A program made the position numbers and the translations under genes. Source: Vicinamibacteria bacterium (lineage in GTDB: Bacteria > Acidobacteriota > Vicinamibacteria > Vicinamibacterales > UBA2999). From it: DNA of 8,626 nt. Positions 1 through 6,397 of the stretch are shown here, piece by piece. Where the stretch lies: NCBI GenBank assembly GCA_025938035.1, contig JAICQE010000179.1, positions 1 through 8,626 of the forward strand, given 5' to 3'. Numbering within the stretch: the first letter of the stretch is position 1; every line of letters begins with the position of its first letter. Below the pieces are notes generated by a model, which saw only the letters and a program-made list of their open reading frames with translations, made no database searches and had not been told where the DNA came from.

Positions 1-6
1 CCTGAA

Positions 7-41
7 GGCGGACACTACGTTACCTGCGGGCGGACACTACG
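7..41. repeat. Short direct repeat, period 22 bp, at left edge
   Basis: The 13-mer GGCGGACACTACG occurs perfectly at 7-19 and again at 29-41, just before the AsmA-like stop codon at 43-45. Read on the minus strand it lies immediately downstream of that gene. The first bases, CCTGAAGG, look like the inner part of a hairpin (CC-TGAA-GG) whose other arm would lie left of the window, so this is probably the edge of a larger intergenic element. It shares the GGCGGAC core with the twin-hairpin repeats at 7527 and 8039. Whether they are related is inference. Confidence 0.6.
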
Positions 42-42
42 A

Positions 43-1581
43 CTAAAAGACGCGGCCGAAGTCCAAACCGAACTGTGGTTTCGAGCGAGTCCCCGAGATG
101 CGAATAGGCAGTTGCGTCCCGCCGCCCTTCCGACGGAAGAGCGGCTGCGCGAGCCGTGCCAGGAATGACTTGACGCCGCTGGTCATGTCCGCGAGCGTCG
201 CGTCCGTCAGCAGATCGCCCTCGAAGTTCATCACCTGGCTGTTCAAGTCGTACGACCCGTGCAGTCGGACCGTCGAGCCCGGTACCGCAAACGTCAGCTC
301 CGAGAAGGTCAATGCGCCGTTCGCCAGCTTGAACCGTCCACGCAGGTTCGAGACGACGCGTTCCTGTTCGGCGCCTTCATCGCTTTCTTCACCGCGGCCG
401 CGGCGGCTCAGCGTCGTAATCCGCCGCTGCACGTTCAAGTTGGTGAAGCGCGCCTGTGCCAGCTCGAACCGGCCATCGAGCTGCAGCCGATCCACCACAT
501 CCTCGGGTCCGGCGGGCAGCACCATATGCGTCGTCAGGTTGACCTGCCCGACGAGCGGCGGTTTCGCCGCCTTCACCGCCAGCTGCATCAGATCCTCGAG
601 GCGTGCCTTGTCCAGGATCACGTCGAGCTCGACGTGCCGTCCCTTGACGTCCTGCGCGCGGACGACTGCGCCTTTGGCGACAATCGCGGACTCGTTCAGT
701 TTCGCGTCAACGCGTTCGAGGATCGTGTCGCCGTTCGTGCCGTCGACGATGGCCTTGAAGCGCGTGTTCAGGATCACTGTCTGCCCGGCGAGGTCGAGCG
801 AGAAGTCGGGCATCTCGGTCGTGCCCTCGACTTCGATCCGCTCGAGTACGCCTCGGTATGTTCCAGACGAGGACAGGGTTCCGCCAAGCCCCTTGATCAC
901 GTTCATGTCGGCGTTCTGGAACAGGTAATTCCCGCTCACCGGTGTGAGGCCCGGCTCATCAGCGTGCCACGGGCCGAACGCGCCGGTGGTGTCGATGACG
1001 CCCCGCGGCACCGGGTTGATGAGGCCGGCGGTGAATGGCGAGCCCGATGCGGCACCGAAGTCACGCATCACGAGGTTCTGGATGTCCCACGTGCGCGGGA
1101 GGCGGTCCGGCCTGCGGGAGTGGATCTCGACGCGCGCGGACCGAGCTTCGATCCGATCGATGAGGATCGGCGACGGGCGCTCCGCATGGGGCACGTGCGG
1201 CGTCTTCTCGTCCCGCTTGCCGGGATTGAGGCCTCCCGGCGGCATACGGACCGCAAGCCCCTGGATAGCGACTTTGTCCAGCCGCACGGGCGTGCGCGTC
1301 AAGTCGAGCAGCGCCGCCGACGTCTCGAACGAGTCGATCGTGATGAGCGGCGGAACGTCAGTCCGGCCGTTGTGCCGCAGGGTCAGGTTCGTTCCCGCGG
1401 CCCGCGGTTTCGGGAACACATCGGTGTCGAGCGAGCCCAGGGCGAGCTGACTCTCGAAGCGCGCGTTCAGCGCGTCAACGACACGGCCGCGAAGTTGAGG
1501 CGCGGAGCGCACCGCCCACGTGGCCAGGCCGGCGATCGCGAGGGCGATGATTGCGCAGGAGATCAGGAGGATGCGTCGCAC
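43..1581 (-). CDS. AsmA-like family protein (envelope biogenesis), 512 aa
   Basis: Predicted inner-membrane-anchored protein of the AsmA-like superfamily, whose members are linked to outer-membrane assembly or lipid traffic between membranes. The N-terminus has one hydrophobic anchor (about residues 4-24, ILLISCAIIALAIAGLATW). The rest is a long, beta-rich, presumably periplasmic chain. The C-terminal part (about 370-505) carries the typical AsmA pattern: a GRFELAQARFTNLNVQ stretch, then NLRGRFKLANGALTFSELTFAVPGS, a GSYDLNSQVMNFEG strand, and a closing LPIRISGTRSKPQFGLD. A charged insert (RRGRGEESDEGAEQE) interrupts the domain near 395-410. The start codon is GTG at 1581 with no strong Shine-Dalgarno. 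The gene lies 62 bp downstream of the CpR-like gene on the same strand, so co-transcription is plausible. The family call is solid; the substrate is unknown. Confidence 0.8.
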   Translation of the reverse strand: MRRILLISCAIIALAIAGLATWAVRSAPQLRGRVVDALNARFESQLALGSLDTDVFPKPRAAGTNLTLRHNGRTDVPPLITIDSFETSAALLDLTRTPVRLDKVAIQGLAVRMPPGGLNPGKRDEKTPHVPHAERPSPILIDRIEARSARVEIHSRRPDRLPRTWDIQNLVMRDFGAASGSPFTAGLINPVPRGVIDTTGAFGPWHADEPGLTPVSGNYLFQNADMNVIKGLGGTLSSSGTYRGVLERIEVEGTTEMPDFSLDLAGQTVILNTRFKAIVDGTNGDTILERVDAKLNESAIVAKGAVVRAQDVKGRHVELDVILDKARLEDLMQLAVKAAKPPLVGQVNLTTHMVLPAGPEDVVDRLQLDGRFELAQARFTNLNVQRRITTLSRRGRGEESDEGAEQERVVSNLRGRFKLANGALTFSELTFAVPGSTVRLHGSYDLNSQVMNFEGDLLTDATLADMTSGVKSFLARLAQPLFRRKGGGTQLPIRISGTRSKPQFGLDFGRVF

Positions 1582-1643
1582 GAAGTCGTCTGCTTTCCAA
1601 CAGCAAGGGCGGTGCCGTCGGCGAAGAGCGGTCGAGCTGGCTT

Positions 1644-2678
1644 CTAATTGCCGACCAGGACCTCGATGCCCGTGACGCGTTCACCACCCATCACGGTGAT
1701 GCGGTGGTCCGCAAGGGTCACGCCTCCGCGGGTAACGCGTCGCACGCGCCATCCGGGTGGCAGTCCGTTCACGGCGATCGTGAACGTACCCAGCAGGTGC
1801 GGCATCGTGAAGCGGCCCGTGCTGTCCGGGGTCGCGTCGGCGACAGGATACAGCGGAGAGAGCATTAAAAGCGCCTGGACTGGCGTCAGACGCAGGGTGG
1901 ATGGATCGGGGCCGGCCGTTCCTTCGACAACCAGCCGACCCTCGACCTGTCCTGGCTTCCGCAGCGTCAGCCGGACGTCGTGCACCGAATCGTTGACGAC
2001 GTTCGTGGCCGCGATCCCCATCAACGGGCCGGTGGATGAGTCGGCGCGCGCGAGCAGCACATACGTGCCGCGCGACGCACCGTCGATCGTAAAGAGCCCG
2101 CCGGGATCGTCCACGTACCAGATGCCCTGATGGACTCCCGACCCGCCGTATTCGATCACCACGCGTTCGACTCCCGCGCCTTCGGGCCAGAGCGCGCGGC
2201 CGCTGATCGAGTAGCGCTGTGCGGCTGGTTCGAGCCACACGTCGATCCCTTCTGTAGCGGTGCCGTCGAAAACCTCGATCGGCTCGGCTTTCAAGCGGTC
2301 AGTGGTACCGGGGTAGAGCGTCTCCATTGGTGGCGACGTCAGGCGCCTCGAATCGCCGCCGAAGCCGCGCACGCGTTGCGGCGTGACCCCGACGGCGAAT
2401 TCACCGGCAGGCAGATTGTTGACCTGGTAGCGTCCGTCATACGCGCTGGTGGCTGTCGCAACGATCCCGGCTGGAGCGCCTTCGCGCATGGCATACACCG
2501 CGACGCGTGCCCCTTCGGCCGCCACGCCGTCGGCGTGGATGACCCGGCCGGCAATGCTGCCGTTCTTGCGCGCAGCCCGGGCGCTCTGAGCCGCCGCCGC
2601 GTCGCGGCGTTGGGCCACGGCGGCGGGCTCCAGGCCGGCGGCGATCAGCACCGCCGCCGCCACCGCACGAACGACCAT
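1644..2678 (-). CDS. Secreted carboxypeptidase-regulatory-like domain protein, 344 aa
   Basis: Exported protein of unknown role built from beta-sandwich units. The N-terminus (MVVRAVAAAVLIAAGLEPAAVAQ) is a signal peptide, probably cleaved near residue 23. Residues 40-98 form a clear carboxypeptidase-regulatory-like repeat (GSIAGRVIHADG, then DGRYQVNNLPAGEFAVGV). Weaker repeats follow: one from about 156 (YSISGRALWPEG, ending FTIDGASRGTYVLLAR) and one from about 244 (GQVEGRLVVEG, then DSTGRFTMPHLLGTFTIAV). The reading frame allows an ATG at 2693, but I chose the ATG at 2678 because a perfect AAGGAG lies 6 nt before it. Starting at 2693 would put that sequence inside the coding region. Such proteins are abundant in Acidobacteriota. 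No enzymatic motif is visible. It is first of a minus-strand pair with the AsmA-like gene and is divergent from DUF3810. Confidence 0.8.
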   Translation of the reverse strand: MVVRAVAAAVLIAAGLEPAAVAQRRDAAAAQSARAARKNGSIAGRVIHADGVAAEGARVAVYAMREGAPAGIVATATSAYDGRYQVNNLPAGEFAVGVTPQRVRGFGGDSRRLTSPPMETLYPGTTDRLKAEPIEVFDGTATEGIDVWLEPAAQRYSISGRALWPEGAGVERVVIEYGGSGVHQGIWYVDDPGGLFTIDGASRGTYVLLARADSSTGPLMGIAATNVVNDSVHDVRLTLRKPGQVEGRLVVEGTAGPDPSTLRLTPVQALLMLSPLYPVADATPDSTGRFTMPHLLGTFTIAVNGLPPGWRVRRVTRGGVTLADHRITVMGGERVTGIEVLVGN

Positions 2679-2684
2679 CGGCAT

Positions 2685-2690
2685 CTCCTT
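2685..2690 (-). promoter_or_regulatory. Shine-Dalgarno AAGGAG that sets the CpR-like gene start
   Basis: On the minus strand, AAGGAG is followed by ATGCCG and then ATG at 2678-2676, a 6-nt spacing. The two alternative in-frame ATGs either overlap the motif's upstream side (2693) or abut it with no spacing (2684). This favours the third ATG and gives a cleaner signal peptide. Confidence 0.65.
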
Positions 2691-2696
2691 CATAAT
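2691..2696 (+). promoter_or_regulatory. Possible -10 element of a leaderless DUF3810 transcript
   Basis: CATAAT, one base from TATAAT, ends 6 nt before the GTG start at 2703. A transcript initiated at the usual distance would begin at or beside the start codon. No Shine-Dalgarno is visible upstream of the GTG, and I see no good -35. The same geometry appears at 7607-7612 before the bacilliredoxin ATG. Judged from sequence only. Confidence 0.35.
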
Positions 2697-2702
2697 CTCT
2701 GC

Positions 2703-3809
2703 GTGAGCCGGATCCTGCAGGCGCTCATCGTCTTATCGGCGTGTGCGGCGGCAATCATTCCGATCGACGCCGTGGCGATCGAGCGCAGGTATTCGACGTC
2801 GATATACCCGGAAATCCAGCGGGTTGTCACGCCTCTCTCGAACCTGATTCCCTTTGCGGTATTCGACGTGCTGACCGTCGCGGCGGTTGTCCTGCTGATT
2901 GCCGCCGTCGCGCTCGCGATCTCCCGCGCCAGGGCGGAACGCCGGCTGCGGCCGCTCGGGACGCTGGCGCGGTCCGTCATCACCATCGCCGCCCTCGTCT
3001 ATCTGGCGTTCCTCGGGCTGTGGGGCCTCAATTACCGGCGCGTTTCGATGTCGGAGCGTCTCGTCCTCGCACCCCAGGCGCCAACGACAGAGCAGGTCGT
3101 CAAGCTGGGCTTCGAGGCGATCAGGCACATGAACTCCCTGTACGCGAAGGCGCACTCCACCGGATGGGAGGCAGACCCGCGCCGCGATCGGATGCTTGTC
3201 GATGCCTATGCGTTCGTACAGGCGCGGTTGGGAGGAAAGGCGTCGGCCGTGCCCGGCCGCTTGAAGTCAACGATCTACGGGCCGTACTTCCGGTGGACCA
3301 CCGTTGACGGCATGGTCGATCCGTTTGCGCTGGAGGCGCTGGCCAATCCGGATCTGCTGCCGTTCGAGCGCACGTTCGTGGCGGCGCACGAATGGGCGCA
3401 CCTGGCGGGTTTTGCCGACGAGTCGGAGGCCAACTTCGTGGCGTGGCTGACATGTGTCCGCGCGGGCGTGCCGGCGCAGTACAGCGGGTGGCTCGGTCTG
3501 TATTGGCAGATCGGCGGGGAAGTGGATCCCGAAAACCGGAAGCGTCTGTGGGACGCTGTGGCCGAAGGCCCGCGCCGCGACGTGCAGGCGATCACCGATC
3601 GCCTGCGGCGCGGCCAGCTCCCGTTCCTCCGCGACGCCAGCTGGCGCATCTACGATCGGTATCTGCGCGCGAACCGCGTCGAGGAAGGCATCAGGAGCTA
3701 TGGGCAGGTCATCAATCTCGTTCTTCGGGCACGCTTCGAGGACGGCTGGGTGCCCGTCCGGCGGACGCCCGACCCTTCTCCGCCACGTTCCCCTTCGCGC
3801 GGCCCGTAA
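2703..3809 (+). CDS. DUF3810 family membrane protein with HEXXH motif, 368 aa
   Basis: Integral membrane protein with a metalloprotease-like signature; activity and substrate are unknown. Three hydrophobic segments are visible at about 4-27, 47-73 and 89-110, followed by a soluble C-terminal domain. The key motif is AAHEWAHLAGF (HEXXH at residues 229-233), followed by DESEANF (acidic residues at 240 and 242). Together these resemble the zinc-binding and third-ligand pattern of gluzincin-type peptidases, and this arrangement is characteristic of DUF3810. A YGPYFRWTTVDGMVDPFA region (192-209) precedes it. The GTG at 2703 is chosen because it starts exactly at the first hydrophobic segment; the frame stays open far upstream, but that part is antisense to the CpR-like gene. 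The last 15 or so residues are Pro/Arg-rich and overlap the opposing small gene by 98 bp. Confidence 0.8.
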   Translation: MSRILQALIVLSACAAAIIPIDAVAIERRYSTSIYPEIQRVVTPLSNLIPFAVFDVLTVAAVVLLIAAVALAISRARAERRLRPLGTLARSVITIAALVYLAFLGLWGLNYRRVSMSERLVLAPQAPTTEQVVKLGFEAIRHMNSLYAKAHSTGWEADPRRDRMLVDAYAFVQARLGGKASAVPGRLKSTIYGPYFRWTTVDGMVDPFALEALANPDLLPFERTFVAAHEWAHLAGFADESEANFVAWLTCVRAGVPAQYSGWLGLYWQIGGEVDPENRKRLWDAVAEGPRRDVQAITDRLRRGQLPFLRDASWRIYDRYLRANRVEEGIRSYGQVINLVLRARFEDGWVPVRRTPDPSPPRSPSRGP

Positions 3810-3906
3810 TCCGGTCCTGGTTCATCCGCTCGCGCGCCATGTCGTCCGGCGTCAGCCGGCCGCGCTGCGTGTAGTTCGTCTTGTTCGTCTTGTTCTGTCT
3901 GCTCAT
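3712..3906 (-). CDS. Small basic hypothetical protein, 64 aa
   Basis: I do not recognise this protein with certainty. It begins MSRQNKTNKTNYTQRGRL, continues LTPDDMARERMNQDRITGRAKGNVAEKG and ends in an Arg/Pro-rich tail. It is very hydrophilic and basic, with no membrane segment or signal peptide, so it is likely cytoplasmic and possibly partly disordered. Two things support it: a GGGAG Shine-Dalgarno-like sequence 6 nt before the ATG, and strong G/C preference at third codon positions through about the first 45 codons. The last third lies antisense to the 3' end of the DUF3810 gene (98-bp tail-to-tail overlap), and codon bias weakens there. The N-terminal NKTNKTN comes from a repeated AAGACGAAC unit. 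It lies 183 bp downstream of baeRF on the same strand, beyond an inverted repeat. A spurious frame remains possible. Confidence 0.5.
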   Translation of the reverse strand: MSRQNKTNKTNYTQRGRLTPDDMARERMNQDRITGRAKGNVAEKGRASAGRAPSRPRSVPEERD

Positions 3907-3937
3907 GCTTTGCTCCCATCGGAGATAGCGAAGCGGT

Positions 3938-4076
3938 GCGGAGAGAACGGTTTCACAGGAGAAACGAAGGAACGGAGACCAACGGAGATAAGGCCGTTCG
4001 TGGGCTTCGTGTTCTCGTGGTTAAATCCAAAAACCTCCATTCGTCTTCGTTCCTCCTGTGAAATCGTTTCCTCCGT
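3938..4076. repeat. Large imperfect inverted repeat in the gap after baeRF
   Basis: The left arm core TTTCACAGGAGAAACGAAG (3951-3969) pairs with the right arm core at 4045-4063, matching 18 of 19 positions in reverse complement. With lower identity the arms extend outward to 3938-3969 and 4045-4076, about 27 of 32 matches. The central 75 bp contains two copies of AACGGAGA 10 bp apart (3971-3978, 3981-3988). Its minus-strand reading is purine-rich, with ACCACGAGAACACGAAG-type phrases. From memory, phrases of this style occur in dispersed intergenic repeats of environmental bacteria; that cannot be tested here. It fills the 3907-4089 gap between baeRF and the small protein gene, where I see no other coding signal, and it may act at the 3' end of the baeRF mRNA. 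Confidence 0.7.
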
Positions 4077-4089
4077 CCCCTCCGTGCCC

Positions 4090-5244
4090 TCAGATGCGGA
4101 ATCGCAATAACGCGCCGACGCCGCCGACATCCGCCAGCAGCTTTGGATCCTCGATGAATCGCACGCGCGCGCCGGACGTGTGCGCGTGGACGACAAAGTG
4201 ATCGGCCAGCCGGTGGCGGTCGGATTCGTCATGGTTATTGGGTGCGGTCGTGTCGATGTCCACGGGCGCCGGCGTCATGTCGCTCGTCACTTCCACAGGG
4301 CGGCGCAGGTCCGTCGGCGACGCGGTGATCAGCAGCTCCTCGACCTGTCCCATCTGCAGCGCGCGTAGCGTGTCCTCGGGTCCCACGACCGCAAGGCCGT
4401 TAGCATTCCAGGCGTCGATCATCCGCTGCACCTGGGTTGAGTCCGTGCCGGCGTCCCGCTCGCGCAGGATCTCGAGCGTCTCGCTGAGGACGTCATGTTC
4501 CGGCGTCTTGATGTCCAATGCCGTCACGTCGATTACTTTCGCCGCCAGGTGCTTCGGCATCTGCGCCATCAGCAGCGGCTTGGTGACGGCGTCGCAGGCG
4601 ATGACGATCTGGTTCAGCGATTCTGCGCGGACGATGCGATCGAGCACGTCGATGACTTCCTTGATGTGCTGCAGATGGAAGTTCTCGATGTGCCGCTGGT
4701 ATCGCGGCTGCGACCAGCCGCCCATCGTGGTCCGGCGCGTCTTGACGTTCCGCACTTCGCGTTCGGCCTCGCGCGCCCCGAGTCCGAACACGTACAGCCG
4801 GGCGGAGTTGGTGTCGGCCACCAGCGCGGCGTAGCGGGGAAACTGGTCGTTGAGACGCATCAACGGGTAGAGATGAGGAACGGATCCGACGAACAACCAG
4901 TGCGCGTCGAGCGGCACGTCCAGCTGAACCGCCTCGAAATACCCGCCGGCGGCGGAGCAGGCGAACAAGGCGAGCCCATTCGCCGACTTGCGGACGTCCG
5001 CGTCGAGGTATTCACGGATGCGGTGTGCGTCATGCTCGAAGCTCTTGCGCGCCTCTCCTTTCAGCGCGTGCGCGCGCTCGGTGAAGACCTTGCGCAGAAA
5101 CACGTCCCACGTGCGGCGGCCGTTTTCGTTCGGGCGCATGTCGAGGTAAAGGCTGAGTACCGGCGAGTCGGTCGGTTCGAAGGAGGCCAGCCGGTCGAGC
5201 TGCTGGCGCAGAGGTGTCTCCAGCGCGGTTGTCGATTTCGTCAT
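4090..5244 (-). CDS. Bacterial eRF1-like (baeRF family) protein, 384 aa
   Basis: Predicted relative of archaeal and eukaryotic release factor eRF1 and of Vms1/ANKZF1, proteins that release peptides from peptidyl-tRNA on the ribosome. Three parts can be traced: an N-terminal domain (about 20-130, with SPVLSLYLDMRP), a central eRF1-domain-2-like region (about 138-240, YAALVADTNSARLYVFGLG), and a C-terminal L7Ae-like region (about 245-384, with GLAVVGPEDTLRALQMGQVEELLIT and a closing GARVRFIEDPKLL, GGVGALLRF). The central region holds GGWSQPRYQRH at 175-185. Its Gly-Gly and following Gln sit where the GGQ or equivalent catalytic loop falls in this superfamily. The frame is open upstream to 5622, but that part runs antisense into Sua5's 3' end and lacks homology-like sequence, so I start at ATG 5244. 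It lies 97 bp downstream of Sua5, which is also translation-related. Biochemical function is inferred. Confidence 0.75.
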   Translation of the reverse strand: MTKSTTALETPLRQQLDRLASFEPTDSPVLSLYLDMRPNENGRRTWDVFLRKVFTERAHALKGEARKSFEHDAHRIREYLDADVRKSANGLALFACSAAGGYFEAVQLDVPLDAHWLFVGSVPHLYPLMRLNDQFPRYAALVADTNSARLYVFGLGAREAEREVRNVKTRRTTMGGWSQPRYQRHIENFHLQHIKEVIDVLDRIVRAESLNQIVIACDAVTKPLLMAQMPKHLAAKVIDVTALDIKTPEHDVLSETLEILRERDAGTDSTQVQRMIDAWNANGLAVVGPEDTLRALQMGQVEELLITASPTDLRRPVEVTSDMTPAPVDIDTTAPNNHDESDRHRLADHFVVHAHTSGARVRFIEDPKLLADVGGVGALLRFRI

Positions 5245-5267
5245 GCTGACGAAGTCGCAATCAGCAT
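5241..5267 (-). promoter_or_regulatory. 8-codon upstream frame and hairpin at the baeRF start
   Basis: On the minus strand, CATGCTGA (5268-5261) and TCAGCATG (5249-5242) form a perfect 8-bp inverted repeat with an 11-nt loop, and the baeRF ATG lies in the 3' arm. The ATG in the 5' arm opens an 8-codon frame, MLIATSSA. Its TGA overlaps the baeRF ATG as ATGA, the classic layout for translational coupling. GGCGGG lies just before the first ATG, too close for a good Shine-Dalgarno, and the baeRF ATG has none of its own. Structure and overlap are seen directly; any regulatory role is inference. Confidence 0.35.
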
Positions 5268-5268
5268 G

Positions 5269-5341
5269 CCCGCCGTCGCGGCTGGCGCTACGCGGGCAAC
5301 CCCACTTTCGCCGATGCGCGCCTGGCTGAAGCCGGACTCCA
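5269..5341. other. Sua5-baeRF spacer, possible dispersed intergenic element
   Basis: This short spacer holds no gene I can support. On the minus strand it begins with GGAGTCCGGCTTCAGCC, containing the small palindrome GGCTTCAGCC, then TGGGGTTGCCCGCG and CCGCGACGGCGG (a 4-bp stem). The composition resembles dispersed intergenic palindromic elements of GC-rich Acidobacteriota as I remember them, but only one copy is in the window, so a repeat call cannot be tested here. Confidence 0.3.
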
Positions 5342-6397
5342 CTAGCCGACGCGAACGATTCGGCCTGCGGCTGCGCGGCGAAGACGATCGTGGATGGCGG
5401 CCGCCAGGCCTGACTCGTCCGCAAACGTCCGGGTGAGGATGACGTCAATCCCCTCGGCGTCCAGGCTGCGTAGCGTGTTGTAGAGGTTCGCGGCCAGCGC
5501 CTGGTGGTTGCGCTCGGGGCCGAGCCGGGCGATTCGGAGGACGGATGACGCCGGTCCCAGATCGTCCTCATCAGCAGCGATGACACCTGGACGCTGGCCG
5601 CGGGCGATGGCGGTCGTGGCATCGGCGATGATTCGCTCGAGCACAGGCCGTGTCGGACCTTCGTACAGCGTGAGCTCGGCGCGAGGGGAGTAGTGCCGCG
5701 ATAAGAGACCAGGCGACTTCATGCCGGCACCCGGAACGCGAGCGGATGCGTGCGAGAGTCCAACGCCTGGCAGTACTTCTCGGATCATTTCCACCGTGAC
5801 CGCCCCGGGCCGGAGGATCGTAGGGACGGGCGCGGTGAGGTCGATGACAGTGCTCTCGACACCGACGGTCGTGGATCCTCCGTCGATCACCAGATCGATG
5901 CGGCCATCGAGATCCTCGAGCACATGCCCGGCCCGCGTCGGACTTGGCCGTGAGAACAGGTTTGCGCTCGGCGCGGCAACCGGAATCGCTGCCGCCGATA
6001 TGAGCGCGAACGCGATCGGATGCGCGGGGATCCGAACGGCAACCGTCCCCAGTCCGGCGGTCACCTCCGGTGGCACACCGCTCGAACGCCTCAGGACCAT
6101 CGTCAGCGGCCCTGGCCAGAAGCGCGAGGCAAGCGCTTCGACGGTGTCGGGACGATCGTCGGTGAGCGCGCTCAGCGCGTCGATGTCATGGACGTGCACG
6201 ATCAGCGGGTCTTCAGCGGGGCGGCCTTTCGCCTCGAAAATCCGCCGCACGGCGGCCACATTCAGCGCATCCGCGCCGAGCCCGTACACCGTCTCCGTCG
6301 GGAACGCGACGAGACCGCCGCGCCGGAGGATATCGGCGGCCCGCGCGATCCCGCCGGGAGCCGGGTGCTCGGGGTCGAGCACGAGAACGTCGGTCAC
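5342..6397 (-). CDS. L-threonylcarbamoyladenylate synthase, Sua5 type, 351 aa
   Basis: Makes threonylcarbamoyl-AMP from threonine, bicarbonate and ATP, the first step of t6A formation at position 37 of tRNAs that read ANN codons. The TsaD complex then transfers the group to tRNA. The YrdC domain (about 12-205) shows the expected motifs: GLVAFPTETVYGLGADA (28-44), EAKGRPAEDPLIVHV (55-69), RFWPGPLTMVL (92-102), SANLFSRPSPT (144-154), ESTVIDL (181-187) and RPGAV (196-200). The linker SPGLLSRHYSPRAEL (228-242) and a C-terminal Rossmann-like domain (to 351, including SLDAEGIDVILTRTF) make this the long Sua5 form rather than the short TsaC, and length fits. The start is GTG at 6397 with no clear Shine-Dalgarno; a TACGAT hexamer lies 8 nt upstream, so a near-leaderless message is possible. 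It is divergent from the HD-GYP gene and upstream of baeRF on the same strand. Confidence 0.93.
   Translation of the reverse strand: MTDVLVLDPEHPAPGGIARAADILRRGGLVAFPTETVYGLGADALNVAAVRRIFEAKGRPAEDPLIVHVHDIDALSALTDDRPDTVEALASRFWPGPLTMVLRRSSGVPPEVTAGLGTVAVRIPAHPIAFALISAAAIPVAAPSANLFSRPSPTRAGHVLEDLDGRIDLVIDGGSTTVGVESTVIDLTAPVPTILRPGAVTVEMIREVLPGVGLSHASARVPGAGMKSPGLLSRHYSPRAELTLYEGPTRPVLERIIADATTAIARGQRPGVIAADEDDLGPASSVLRIARLGPERNHQALAANLYNTLRSLDAEGIDVILTRTFADESGLAAAIHDRLRRAAAGRIVRVG

Noticed and set aside
259..1647. 462-aa plus-strand open frame opposite the AsmA-like gene
   Set aside because: High GC keeps antisense frames open. The translation is Arg/His/Gln-rich with no recognisable fold, whereas the minus-strand frame has a membrane anchor and AsmA motifs.
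2130..2702. Long open plus-strand frame upstream of and in frame with DUF3810
   Set aside because: It is antisense to the CpR-like gene, reads as low-complexity Arg/Pro/Ala sequence with no domain, and the DUF3810 membrane protein begins naturally at GTG 2703.
4495..5436. 313-aa plus-strand open frame opposite baeRF
   Set aside because: It is a shadow of the baeRF gene: no motif, biased composition, and it runs through the intergenic spacer.
5245..5622. N-terminal extension of baeRF upstream of ATG 5244
   Set aside because: The extension is antisense-like Arg/Ser/Pro-rich sequence overlapping the Sua5 C-terminus in another frame. The conserved protein starts at 5244.
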